IMG/VR virus record: IMGVR_UViG_3300009168_000065
Coordinates: 1-43,242 of that record
DNA: 43,242 bases
Source: a virus
Reading direction: 5' to 3' (one strand)
The notes beneath the pieces were generated by a model. It was not told where the DNA came from, did not search any database, and saw only the letters and a program-made list of their open reading frames with translations. Both the position numbers and the translations under genes were made by a program. Of the stretch, positions 9,573 through 17,441 are shown piece after piece. Numbering within the stretch: position 1 is the first letter of the stretch; each line of letters opens with the position of its first letter.

Positions 9573-9579
9573 ATAGTAT

Positions 9580-10659
9580 ATGCCTGATATTAAAATTATA
9601 AAGCTTAAAATTAGACGCGGTACAAATACGCAGCGACAATCCATTGTTTTAGAACAAGGCGAGTTAGGCTACACTACAGACACAAGACGTGTATTTATCG
9701 GCGATGGTAACACACTTGGTGGATCTAGTATAGGTTGTACAGCTCATGCACCTACAATAACATCAAACGCACGTTTGAATTTAGTAAATGCTGTAAAGGG
9801 TGATATTGTCTCAGATAATAGTTTATTATATCAGTTAACAGGCTCAGATGTTACACAAGCTGCGAGTTGGGTGTTTATTGGACCTAAGGTTGATGAAAGC
9901 TCTATAACATATACAAGTAATAGTGTAGCGATAAAAGATGGTGGTATTACAGGTAGTAAATTTGCTGCAAGTGCTGCTTCTTCAACAGGTGGTTTAGTAG
10001 CGGGTATCGGCGGTTTATCCGCTAAAGTAGATAATAGCACTTTAATTGTAACTTCTACGAATACACTCTCCGTTAGTCGAATAGATCAACGTCATATCAA
10101 CACTACAGCTTTTGATAAAGGTATTACTGGTGGTCTCGGTACGAAAATTTCTGTAAATGCAGACAGTAATTATTTTGGATATAATGCTAATATACTTACT
10201 CTTTCAGCTTTACCTAATAACACAGTATCCGGTCTCACACTAAGTGCAGCTAGTGTACAATATACTGGAAGCGGTCTTGTAATTAACAGTGATAGAATAA
10301 AGACAGTATTAACAGATGTTGATGATAGTACTATTGAAAAAAATGTTAATGGTGTTATTAGTCTTAAGGGAATTGTGGCGCAAGGAGAAACAGTATTTGA
10401 CCGTATAACTTTTAATACATACGGTCAAATAACAAATATACGACCTTCGATTGTTGAAACGTTATCTTGTTCTCAAGCTGGGGCACTAGCGATATTTAAC
10501 GGTCAAATTGATCAAACTACATTTAGTAATCAAACCCTAATACCAACTATTTCATCTAATGGTAGTGGAAGTACTGCTACAGTTACATTAACATCTGCTG
10601 GCTATATTGTTATCGAAACCAATTATGGTGATATAGCTATACCGATAGCAAGAATATAG
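9580..10659 (+). CDS. Tail fibre/adhesin with Mtd-type N-terminal domain
   Basis: The N-terminus (residues about 6-50) contains LKIRRGTNTQRQSIVLEQGE, then LGYTTDTRRVFIGDG, typical of the major-tropism-determinant/hyaluronidase-type N-terminal domain by which phage fibres join the tail. The rest is Ser/Thr/Gly/Ala-rich, with repeated beta-strand segments ending in a small C-terminal domain. The same N-terminal domain starts the next gene (10686), so the pair arose by duplication or domain sharing. The product is 359 residues and has its own late promoter box. Receptor specificity cannot be read from sequence. Confidence 0.8.
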   Translation: MPDIKIIKLKIRRGTNTQRQSIVLEQGELGYTTDTRRVFIGDGNTLGGSSIGCTAHAPTITSNARLNLVNAVKGDIVSDNSLLYQLTGSDVTQAASWVFIGPKVDESSITYTSNSVAIKDGGITGSKFAASAASSTGGLVAGIGGLSAKVDNSTLIVTSTNTLSVSRIDQRHINTTAFDKGITGGLGTKISVNADSNYFGYNANILTLSALPNNTVSGLTLSAASVQYTGSGLVINSDRIKTVLTDVDDSTIEKNVNGVISLKGIVAQGETVFDRITFNTYGQITNIRPSIVETLSCSQAGALAIFNGQIDQTTFSNQTLIPTISSNGSGSTATVTLTSAGYIVIETNYGDIAIPIARI

Positions 10660-10685
10660 CATAAGAAGCATAACTTTATTATAAT

Positions 10686-12359
10686 ATGGACAACAAAATT
10701 GAAATTTACGAAAATACACTACTCAAGCTTCTTGTAAGGCGAGGTTCTGATGTAGATAGACAGAATGTTATACTTAGTCAGGGTGAGCTTGGCTATACAA
10801 CAGATACTAATAGACTATTTGTTGGTGATGGTACTAATTTCGGTGGTGCTATTGTTGGTAATAAATTTGCAGGTTCTAGAACTGATGTTACTACAATTAC
10901 AAATGTTGTTTCTGGTGATTACGCGTTCGATACAGACGGTAATCAATTATATATCTTTAATGGAGGATCTCCTTCAAATATAGCTAACTGGACATCTATA
11001 GGAGGTGTTTATACAGCAGGTAATGGGTCTATTATTGTATCTCCTTCTACCAATACGATTACTGTAGGTACTCTTTCTGCTAATACCTTTGATGACGACG
11101 CTGTTGGTAACTCTATTGTAATTGATGGTGCAGGTCGTGTTGCACTAAATACATCGCAGATTCAAACTAACAGTATTATACCTTATAGTTCTGTTAATTT
11201 ACAGCTTCCAAGTAGCTTAAGTATTAATAGTGTAAACTATAGTTGGCCGTCTTATATAGCTCCAAGCTCATTTCTTAAAACTGATATTTCCGGTAATTTA
11301 ACATGGAGTGATGCCTCTTCACCTGTATCTGTTTTTGTTGCTGGTGAGACGAGTCAAATACCCGTCGGTTCAATTATGCCGTTTGTATCGTCAGCAAATG
11401 CACCTTTTGGTTGGTTACTATGTAACGGTCAACAAGTAGCAGGTTCTGCATATAGAGAGTTATCAGCTGTAATAGGTACCACGTACGGTGGTAATACAAC
11501 CAACTTTAATGTTCCTAATTTTATAAATAAAGCTCTTTATGGTGTTCAAAATAACCCTGCAGGATCAACTACATATTCGGTTGCAACAGGATCTAATTCA
11601 CAATTAAGTGCAGCTGGTACTCTTTATATTATAAAAGCTAAGCCAGATAGTCTCGTCTCTTCTACTTTTACTGTTAATAATGGTTTAACAAGTACAGTTA
11701 ATGGTATTGACCGAACTAGTACTGCTGTTAGTCCCCTTACGGGTAGTATTAATATAGGGTTAGGTAGTGTTATAGAATCGCAAGAAATAGAGGGGGGAAC
11801 ATCGTTTACTGTTGACACATATGGTCGCGTAGTAGATGTTGCTACTGTAACATCTCACCCCGCAGGAGAAATAACAAACGTAGGCACGTATAATACACCT
11901 GCATATAATACCTTTTCACCTATATCATTCTTACAAACCCCAGCGGTAATATATACTGGTACAGCTCCTAGTGCTTTAAGATTTACACTTTCTGCTTACC
12001 CATCACTAACAAATAGTATTGGTGTATCTTTATCTGTTGGTGTACCACAGAATGCAAAGAATTTAATTGTAGATTGTGATATATCTAAAAATGGTCCTAA
12101 TTCTGGTAGTATCGATCGTTATATTGTTTCAGCACCAAATATTAATCTATTAGGAGCCTTAAGTTCAGTTACTGTAGCAACTACTGAATATGTAATTGCT
12201 GCTGGTAGAGCTTCTGGTAGTGGGGATAATATAAGATCGTCATCACAAGCTTTTATACCTTTATCAGCTAATAGTGTTGGTCTATTACAGTGTGGTATAA
12301 GATTCACATCGTCATCAAGTGATGCTATTACATTACGTGTTATTGGGTATACACTATAA
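10686..12359 (+). CDS. Tail fibre with Mtd-type N-terminus and phage tail collar domain
   Basis: Residues about 13-54 (LLVRRGSDVDRQNVILSQGE, then LGYTTDTNRLFVGDG) repeat the N-terminal attachment domain of the 9580 gene. Residues about 226-282 form a Phage Tail Collar domain: PVGSIMPFVSSANAPFGWLL, then CNGQ, ending in FNVPNF. This domain occurs in T4 gp12-like short tail fibres and many other adhesins. The C-terminal 150 residues are a beta-rich region likely to be the tip. The product is 557 residues. No TAAATA box precedes it; it follows the previous gene by 26 bases and is probably read from the same transcript. Confidence 0.82.
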   Translation: MDNKIEIYENTLLKLLVRRGSDVDRQNVILSQGELGYTTDTNRLFVGDGTNFGGAIVGNKFAGSRTDVTTITNVVSGDYAFDTDGNQLYIFNGGSPSNIANWTSIGGVYTAGNGSIIVSPSTNTITVGTLSANTFDDDAVGNSIVIDGAGRVALNTSQIQTNSIIPYSSVNLQLPSSLSINSVNYSWPSYIAPSSFLKTDISGNLTWSDASSPVSVFVAGETSQIPVGSIMPFVSSANAPFGWLLCNGQQVAGSAYRELSAVIGTTYGGNTTNFNVPNFINKALYGVQNNPAGSTTYSVATGSNSQLSAAGTLYIIKAKPDSLVSSTFTVNNGLTSTVNGIDRTSTAVSPLTGSINIGLGSVIESQEIEGGTSFTVDTYGRVVDVATVTSHPAGEITNVGTYNTPAYNTFSPISFLQTPAVIYTGTAPSALRFTLSAYPSLTNSIGVSLSVGVPQNAKNLIVDCDISKNGPNSGSIDRYIVSAPNINLLGALSSVTVATTEYVIAAGRASGSGDNIRSSSQAFIPLSANSVGLLQCGIRFTSSSSDAITLRVIGYTL

Positions 12360-12362
12360 ATT

Positions 12363-12524
12363 ATGAAAGAAGTTATAATTGAAGGATTAACTGAAGAGGA
12401 TATAGCGCTGTTGAAAGATATTGTTAGTACATATCATATAACTATATCTAATTTTGAACGGGTAGAGAAGATAAAGGAACTTGACAATAAGCTTACACAA
12501 ATACTATCTTATCTAAACGATTAA
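12363..12524 (+). CDS. Small hypothetical protein, coiled-coil-like
   Basis: A 53-residue frame, MKEVIIEGLTEEDIALLKDI at its start, begins four bases after the stop of the fibre gene and ends at a TAA at 12522-12524. It is charged and helical with heptad-like Leu/Ile spacing (VEKIKELDNKLTQILSYL), as in small coiled coils. Its tight spacing to the fibre gene and the promoter of the next gene overlapping its stop support it as real. It may be a fibre assembly chaperone or a small virion part; the function is unknown. Confidence 0.6.
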   Translation: MKEVIIEGLTEEDIALLKDIVSTYHITISNFERVEKIKELDNKLTQILSYLND

Positions 12525-12527
12525 ATA
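12521..12527 (+). promoter_or_regulatory. Late promoter box (TTAAATA) overlapping a stop codon
   Basis: The TAA of the 53-residue gene is part of TTAAATA. Five bases later comes the GTG at 12533 that opens the next gene. Confidence 0.5.
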
Positions 12528-12532
12528 ATTAT

Positions 12533-12745
12533 GTGGCTATAACGGAAAGAGTAATAGCACTCGGTGAAGAGTTCTCCGAGTACATATTAGTCGACGTAGA
12601 GCGTGATAGTATTATAATTAATATTGAAGATAAATATTTTGATATATTATGTCTGGAGTATAAAAGACTTAATTATAAATTAATACATTCATCAACCTTT
12701 AAATCAAAAGATTCTATGACTTGCGTCTTTACAAAGTGTGGTTGA
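12533..12745 (+). CDS. Small hypothetical protein (GTG start)
   Basis: The 70-residue product begins MAITERVIALGEEFSEYILV. It starts at GTG 12533; the overlapping ATG at 12531 is out of frame and stops after three codons. A TTAAATA box five bases upstream supports the GTG. The sequence is a compact alpha/beta pattern with two Cys near the end and no recognised domain. It lies between fibre and lectin-like genes, so a role in tail assembly or lysis is possible but not shown. Confidence 0.55.
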   Translation: MAITERVIALGEEFSEYILVDVERDSIIINIEDKYFDILCLEYKRLNYKLIHSSTFKSKDSMTCVFTKCG

Positions 12746-12759
12746 TATAAATATAAATA
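12746..12759 (+). promoter_or_regulatory. Tandem overlapping late promoter boxes
   Basis: TATAAATATAAATA contains two perfect TATAAATA boxes offset by six bases. The downstream box is three bases and the upstream box nine bases from the ATG at 12763. The same tandem element with the same spacing occurs before the gene at 40507. Confidence 0.7.
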
Positions 12760-12762
12760 AGC

Positions 12763-13926
12763 ATGGTATACCCTACTTTTACGATAGGCACAAAGACAAC
12801 AAATATAGCATCTAAGAATGGTTATTCACCGTACTCAGATATTGTATGGTCGTTTGATTATGCTATTAGCGGTAGTAATACAGAAGCAGGTTTTACTGTT
12901 TTTTTAATGACAGATGTTCCCTTGCAGGGTGGTAACCGTAGTATTGATCTAGGTTATTCGGGGTTATCATCGTGTATATCAACAATCGAGACAATAAACG
13001 TAGGCATTACAGGTGGTGTTATTGCTGTTGGTTTTGATACTACAGGCTTATTTGCTGTTTCAGCTACTGCTACAGAATCAATCTCTTCCACAAGCGTATT
13101 TGTACGAGATGGTATAGATGAATCTAACCGCATTTTAAATAGTGTAAGTATACGTGGTGGGTGGCCTGAGTACTCTTTTGATCAGTATGATTATAACGTC
13201 GCTCTCTCGAGTATTGATGCTTCCTTTAATATTGTTGAACCAGAAGTTAAATATAAAACTATACGAGCACGGCTCGGTAATATAGGTAAAACTATATATG
13301 TAGATTATAGAAATAACCCCGAAGAGGATTTTAAACCGTTAGTAGAACAAGATATTAATTTAGATATCAATAGTACTACAAAATATAAGCCAGGAGTATC
13401 ATTTGCGTCACCTATTAGTAGTAATAGCTTATCAGCTGTTAGTAGCTTCAACATTAAAAATTTCCACACAGAAGGGTCTCTCCTCTCTGGTGACACAACA
13501 GAATTTATAGGTCTTATCGACCCTACTGTTATAGCATTAAAAAAACCGGTAGTAGCACGACCTCCTGAAATACCAGCACCACCTGTAATACAGCAAATTG
13601 TTGTTGATGTTACAGATGGTAACTCTGCTGACGCTATATGTATTAATACATCTATGTCTTACGGTAGGTTAAGTTCTGTTAGTGAAGATAATACTTTTAG
13701 TGAGGATATTTTTAATTTTGGTTATTCAATAACTCTACAAAATATAGGTGTAACTCTAACACGTAAAGATGTGTTTGAATATGAATCCGATAACGGTCAA
13801 TATAAACTATACAGAGACGGAATTTGTAATTACTGGTCGCTGAGCACAAGTAGTTTGTTCGTTACAAATAGTAGCTTTGTACCTATTGGAACCTATAGCC
13901 CAACTATTACAGCAATATACGTATGA
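12763..13926 (+). CDS. Virion protein with L-type-lectin-like domain
   Basis: The first 200 residues of this 387-residue product look like a legume/L-type lectin sandwich: a SFDYAISGS strand, AGFTVFLMTD, GGNRSIDLGYSGLSS and GGVIAVGFDTTG. The last two recall the GY-G and E/A-V-x-F-D-T signatures of that fold. A Pro-rich hinge (VARPPEIPAPPV, about residue 265-276) separates a smaller C-terminal beta domain. It probably binds surface glycans as part of the tail. It has a strong tandem late promoter and overlaps the next gene by four bases (ATGA). The lectin call rests on pattern only. Confidence 0.65.
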   Translation: MVYPTFTIGTKTTNIASKNGYSPYSDIVWSFDYAISGSNTEAGFTVFLMTDVPLQGGNRSIDLGYSGLSSCISTIETINVGITGGVIAVGFDTTGLFAVSATATESISSTSVFVRDGIDESNRILNSVSIRGGWPEYSFDQYDYNVALSSIDASFNIVEPEVKYKTIRARLGNIGKTIYVDYRNNPEEDFKPLVEQDINLDINSTTKYKPGVSFASPISSNSLSAVSSFNIKNFHTEGSLLSGDTTEFIGLIDPTVIALKKPVVARPPEIPAPPVIQQIVVDVTDGNSADAICINTSMSYGRLSSVSEDNTFSEDIFNFGYSITLQNIGVTLTRKDVFEYESDNGQYKLYRDGICNYWSLSTSSLFVTNSSFVPIGTYSPTITAIYV

Positions 13927-14936
13927 TTAACGAAAATATAAATTTAAATATAAAGCTTAGAGGACAATATAAGTTTAATATTATTGAAAACAATAACGTT
14001 GTTTATTCAACACCGTGGTGTAATAATACTATTCTTTCTAGTGGGTTAGTAGACTTATATTCAAATAGTATACCTGATATGCTACAGTATCTGGATATAG
14101 GTGTTAGTGATCAATTACCAGGTTTGAGTGGATATGGTTTAAGTGGGGTTATGATACCGTCTGCTTTTACTAATATATTACGTGATGATATAGAAACATA
14201 TCAAGAAGTGCTTTCTAGTAAATCATACTATACATCTTTTACATCCAGTAAAGCTATATCAAGTGTTGAAATTAAAGAGTTTGCTATTAAGAAGTCAAAT
14301 GATTATACACAAAATGCTTTTGCACGCAATACCTTTGTTGAAAGCTTTACAATATCACCTAATCAAATAATTAATTTTGAATATAAATTGACGGTAAGTT
14401 GGGGATCAACAACTACAACACAATTGCCGATGACAGGTAATAGTGTTAATTATACTTACACTATACCTGTTACATCAACAACATATAATATACCATATGA
14501 TAGAGTATTTTATGATAAAAATTATTTATTTTTAATAAGTAACGTATACGACGAAACAAATCTTCCGCAGACATCTCTACCCGCTATGGGTGATGCGTAT
14601 CCTTATTTTTATGATTGGGGTATAAAAGATTCTGCTACTTCCATTTATAGTCCTACAGAAATATTATCATCTATAAATAACACTACGAGAACATTTAATG
14701 TAACTACTTTATATAAAAACATTACTTGCGGTGTATATTCAGGTGTTTTTAATAATATAACAACTGCTGTACTTGTAAAAGATGCAGATGTTACTTCTTA
14801 TAATCATTTGTTTAATGCAACAAGATTTGCTTTCCCGTTAGCTGTATATAGTGATTTAAATATATGCGTTACACCAAGTACATTTAATTTTAATGTTCTC
14901 TCTCTTGCGTATACTTATACTTGGAGTGAATGTTAA
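13923..14936 (+). CDS. Phage structural protein of tail/fibre region
   Basis: The 337-residue product starts with a pattern often seen in phage tail-associated proteins: RGQYKFNIIENNNVV, then TPWCNNTILSSGLVDLY, then QYLDIGVSDQLP. A Thr/Tyr-rich beta region follows. The ATG overlaps the stop of the lectin-like gene (ATGA), so expression is coupled. Its end overlaps by four bases the end of the convergent minus-strand gene. No enzymatic motif, signal peptide or membrane segment is visible. Confidence 0.7.
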   Translation: MINENINLNIKLRGQYKFNIIENNNVVYSTPWCNNTILSSGLVDLYSNSIPDMLQYLDIGVSDQLPGLSGYGLSGVMIPSAFTNILRDDIETYQEVLSSKSYYTSFTSSKAISSVEIKEFAIKKSNDYTQNAFARNTFVESFTISPNQIINFEYKLTVSWGSTTTTQLPMTGNSVNYTYTIPVTSTTYNIPYDRVFYDKNYLFLISNVYDETNLPQTSLPAMGDAYPYFYDWGIKDSATSIYSPTEILSSINNTTRTFNVTTLYKNITCGVYSGVFNNITTAVLVKDADVTSYNHLFNATRFAFPLAVYSDLNICVTPSTFNFNVLSLAYTYTWSEC

Positions 14937-15175
14937 ATGTTACCCATCATTGCTTCAACAGTAAGATCATGCTTCATGGAATGAAAGCGTTCATCAATAT
15001 ACTTTTGAAACGCTAACGGTTTAATCCAATCATCATTATCTTTACCGTAGCCTAATTCGTCGCATTTATTTGCAACTTGTTCAACTCCTTCAATTAGACA
15101 AGCCCAGCGTGTAAGCTCATCGATACCCATATTAATTTCTTTTCCTGTTTTAAGTTTAATGTTAAATGTTCTCAT
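14933..15175 (-). CDS. Hypothetical protein
   Basis: The 80-residue product starts MRTFNIKLKTGKEINMGIDE and contains a Trp/Cys-containing helical middle (LTRWACLIEGVEQVANKCDE) and a charged C-terminus. The start codon overlaps the stop of the upstream gene (TAATG), indicating an operon with the next two minus-strand genes. No recognised domain. The function is unknown. Confidence 0.6.
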   Translation of the reverse strand: MRTFNIKLKTGKEINMGIDELTRWACLIEGVEQVANKCDELGYGKDNDDWIKPLAFQKYIDERFHSMKHDLTVEAMMGNI

Positions 15176-15594
15176 TATATATTATTATACGGAAGTTCCT
15201 TTGATTTAAGAACATTAAAAGCATTAGCGATATTAAATGGTTCTGTTAACAGTACGGAATCAAACGTTACATTTACACGAAATTTGCTGAGGCATTTTTC
15301 ACAAGTAAAGATATTTTCTGTGTTTAATAGAATCGGTACTGTAATTGTATTTTGACCGCATGGACAATTAACTGATGCAGTTTGCGTCAATAGTAATTCA
15401 TCAAAAGCTGCTTTTTCACTTTCAATAAATGCTTGGGTTTTCTTCTCTGGGTTAAATAGATAGAAAATTAAAAAATGAATAATTATTGCTGCTGTAGCAC
15501 CCTGCCAAAAGCCAATAATATTCTGTAAAACAAACCCAATACCTGCACTAATAAGAATAGTTAAAATAAGAGAAAAACAAATCTTTTTAATCAT
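15175..15594 (-). CDS. Small membrane protein with C-terminal zinc-ribbon-like motif
   Basis: In 139 residues there are two hydrophobic segments (about residues 5-26 and 30-47) joined by a short loop, consistent with a membrane hairpin. A soluble domain follows with Cys77-x-Cys79 and Cys98-x-x-Cys101 about 20 residues apart, a zinc-ribbon layout. The start overlaps the end of the preceding gene by eight bases and its stop overlaps the start of the next, so the three genes from 15934 to 14933 form one operon. A membrane-anchored regulator or host-takeover factor is possible; the function is not known. Confidence 0.65.
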   Translation of the reverse strand: MIKKICFSLILTILISAGIGFVLQNIIGFWQGATAAIIIHFLIFYLFNPEKKTQAFIESEKAAFDELLLTQTASVNCPCGQNTITVPILLNTENIFTCEKCLSKFRVNVTFDSVLLTEPFNIANAFNVLKSKELPYNNI

Positions 15595-15934
15595 ACTTTA
15601 TTGTATTAGATAACTGCACTTTATCAAGCAATTCTGGTATGTCTTGTATTATTTCTTTACCAATATTGTCAATAACTTGTAACATAGAATCTGTATATTT
15701 TCTTTTAATTTGTGAGTTTTTTTCAGCTGCTAGAATCATATTTCTTAAGTCTAACAAGTCCTTATAAAGTTTACTAATTAATTCTTGAGAGCCGTTAAAA
15801 TCAAAAGGCAAAACTTGAGGAGCCATGTGCGTTTTCTCTTCACCCTTATACTTACGTATCTGACTTTGTGTATCTAGATCATAAATAGGATTAGGAGCTA
15901 TACCTGTATTATACGGATTTGTTGCAATTGGCAT
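15587..15934 (-). CDS. Hypothetical protein, first gene of a late minus-strand operon
   Basis: The 115-residue product begins MPIATNPYNTGIAPNPIYDL and has a Pro/Asn-rich N-terminus, then a helical, probably coiled-coil C-terminal half (QELISKLYKDLLDLRNMILA). A CATAAATA box six bases upstream on the minus strand marks it as a late gene, back to back with the promoter of the plus-strand gene at 15968. A small structural or assembly protein is plausible. No known family was recognised. Confidence 0.6.
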   Translation of the reverse strand: MPIATNPYNTGIAPNPIYDLDTQSQIRKYKGEEKTHMAPQVLPFDFNGSQELISKLYKDLLDLRNMILAAEKNSQIKRKYTDSMLQVIDNIGKEIIQDIPELLDKVQLSNTIKYD

Positions 15935-15936
15935 TG

Positions 15937-15966
15937 TAAATATTTATGCTATGACATAAATATTTA
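15937..15966. promoter_or_regulatory. Back-to-back late promoters forming a perfect inverted repeat
   Basis: TAAATATTTATG (15937-15948) and CATAAATATTTA (15955-15966) are perfect 12-base arms around a 6-base spacer. Each arm carries CATAAATA. The minus-strand copy lies six bases before ATG 15934 and the plus-strand copy five bases before ATG 15968. Confidence 0.7.
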
Positions 15967-15967
15967 T

Positions 15968-16405
15968 ATGACTAAGTTTGAAAGCAGATTTTTAAAAGCT
16001 CTTAATGAGCAAGATGAGGAAAGACAGGCAATGGAGCAATCACTTGATCAAGGTACAGATCCAGGTTCTTTTGACACTGATCCTAATGTTGCACCGGAAA
16101 ATGAAGTATCTCAACATACAGCTGCTGCAGCTGAAGCTACAGCTCGTAGACATACAGAGTATGTCAATCAAATAAGAGAGTGGTCAACACGTCTACAAGA
16201 GTTCAATGAATTCTTAAATGGTACACAAAATTCAGTACAGTCAACAATAGCAGATGCGGCTAGTCAAGATACAAAAACAATTCTTGCTGAACTTCAGTCT
16301 GAGCAAAGTAGAATTACACGTGCTGCAACAGAAATATCAGCACTTATACAGAAATTTAATTCAGCTCTTTCCACGGAGAAAGATCCTAGCTACAGAGGAG
16401 TCTAA
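15968..16405 (+). CDS. Predicted virion-internal (prohead) protein, coiled coil
   Basis: The 145-residue protein is Gln/Glu/Ala-rich and helical, with a long coiled-coil-like segment from about residue 55 to the end. The N-terminus MTKFESRFLKALNEQ resembles T4 capsid-targeting peptides (Phe-rich amphipathic start followed by L-x-E, the T4 prohead-protease consensus), predicting cleavage after Glu14. It is a single plus-strand gene inside the minus-strand replication block and is read from a late promoter. Its 3' end overlaps the primase gene by 20 bases, and an intrinsic terminator follows at 16431-16462. A head-internal role is inference. Confidence 0.6.
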   Translation: MTKFESRFLKALNEQDEERQAMEQSLDQGTDPGSFDTDPNVAPENEVSQHTAAAAEATARRHTEYVNQIREWSTRLQEFNEFLNGTQNSVQSTIADAASQDTKTILAELQSEQSRITRAATEISALIQKFNSALSTEKDPSYRGV

Positions 16406-17441
16406 ACTTCTTAATCTCTGAAAGCTTAATAATACCTTCGAGAGATCCGAAGGTATTTTTTTGAATGAATTCCGCTGAAATCTCATCAATTTTGCAGTGT
16501 ATAGCGATATCGTTAAAGTCCTTAAAGCGCGTACCGAACTTTTCCGGCCATATAAATACTTTCTCACCATTAAGCAATAAAGTCTCTGATTTCTTAAGAG
16601 AAGCATTATCGATCCATTGACTATCAAGAACCCATATCTTATCTAACCACTTTAGTGTAGTATCTACCTGCTTTTGCTGCCTTTCGGTAAAGGTAGCATT
16701 ACCTCTTTCAGTAATACCAGCTACAGCAACACTATTCTTAGTAAAAAATGCATTAATAGGACCTTCAAATATAAAAACACTAGAAATATCGTTAGTTACC
16801 TTATCGATATTGAATAATGTCTTTTCAGCATTGATTCTTGAGACGTACTTAGGTCTTGTTTTATTATCTCCTGGTAAAATAGTTCTAGATTGATAAAACT
16901 CTATACTACCGTGTTCATTCTTGAAGGGTAACACTAATCTATTCTTATGAACAGGGTCTGTAAGCGATAAATAAAGGTTGTCAGGGCGGTTTACTGCGGT
17001 ATCTAGTCGCCTATTACGTATTAATGTCAAACAAGCGGAGACAATGGGATTCGCACCGTAAAACTTAAGCTGATAAGGGTCACTCAGATTAATCGAGTCT
17101 TTTGGTAGTGTCTCTGTCTTAGGCTTAACGATAGGTTCGTCAAAGCTAGGTAATATCTCTCGTTCGCCTGTATAGTCCTCTATCTCTGCTATGATCTCCC
17201 TATCGGTCTTACCTGATACTTCTTTAATCCAAGTATATGGTTTACCAGACCATCCACAGTTATGACAGAATATATTGTCATTCTTAGGAATATAGTAACA
17301 CCGCTTCTTCTTACCTAAAGAATTACCTTCTCTACACAAAGGACAAGAACATTGATATGTATTATTATACTTGTTAGTTTTAGGGTAGTAACCTAACTCA
17401 TAAAACTTTTGTATAATATAATCTTCAGGTAAACTAATCAT
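16386..17441 (-). CDS. 61: DNA primase (T4 gp61-like)
   Basis: This enzyme makes the RNA primers for lagging-strand synthesis together with the gp41 helicase. The N-terminus (residues 31-62) is a zinc-binding domain with CSCPLC at 31-36 and CHNC at 59-62. A TOPRIM-type fold follows: FIFEGPINAFF with Glu226, and IWVLDSQWID with Asp273. The length of 351 residues is close to T4 gp61 (342). Its ATG overlaps the stop of the RNase H gene (ATGA), so the two are coupled. The last part of the gene contains, on the other strand, the terminator of gene 15968. Confidence 0.88.
   Translation of the reverse strand: MISLPEDYIIQKFYELGYYPKTNKYNNTYQCSCPLCREGNSLGKKKRCYYIPKNDNIFCHNCGWSGKPYTWIKEVSGKTDREIIAEIEDYTGEREILPSFDEPIVKPKTETLPKDSINLSDPYQLKFYGANPIVSACLTLIRNRRLDTAVNRPDNLYLSLTDPVHKNRLVLPFKNEHGSIEFYQSRTILPGDNKTRPKYVSRINAEKTLFNIDKVTNDISSVFIFEGPINAFFTKNSVAVAGITERGNATFTERQQKQVDTTLKWLDKIWVLDSQWIDNASLKKSETLLLNGEKVFIWPEKFGTRFKDFNDIAIHCKIDEISAEFIQKNTFGSLEGIIKLSEIKKFRLLCS
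16431..16462 (+). terminator. Intrinsic terminator inside the antisense primase gene
   Basis: AATACCTTCG (16431-16440), a 7-base loop, CGAAGGTATT (16448-16457), then an unbroken T-run to 16462: a perfect 10-base stem with a T-tail. It acts on plus-strand transcripts 26 bases after the stop of gene 15968. On the minus strand these bases encode part of the primase C-terminus. Confidence 0.85.
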
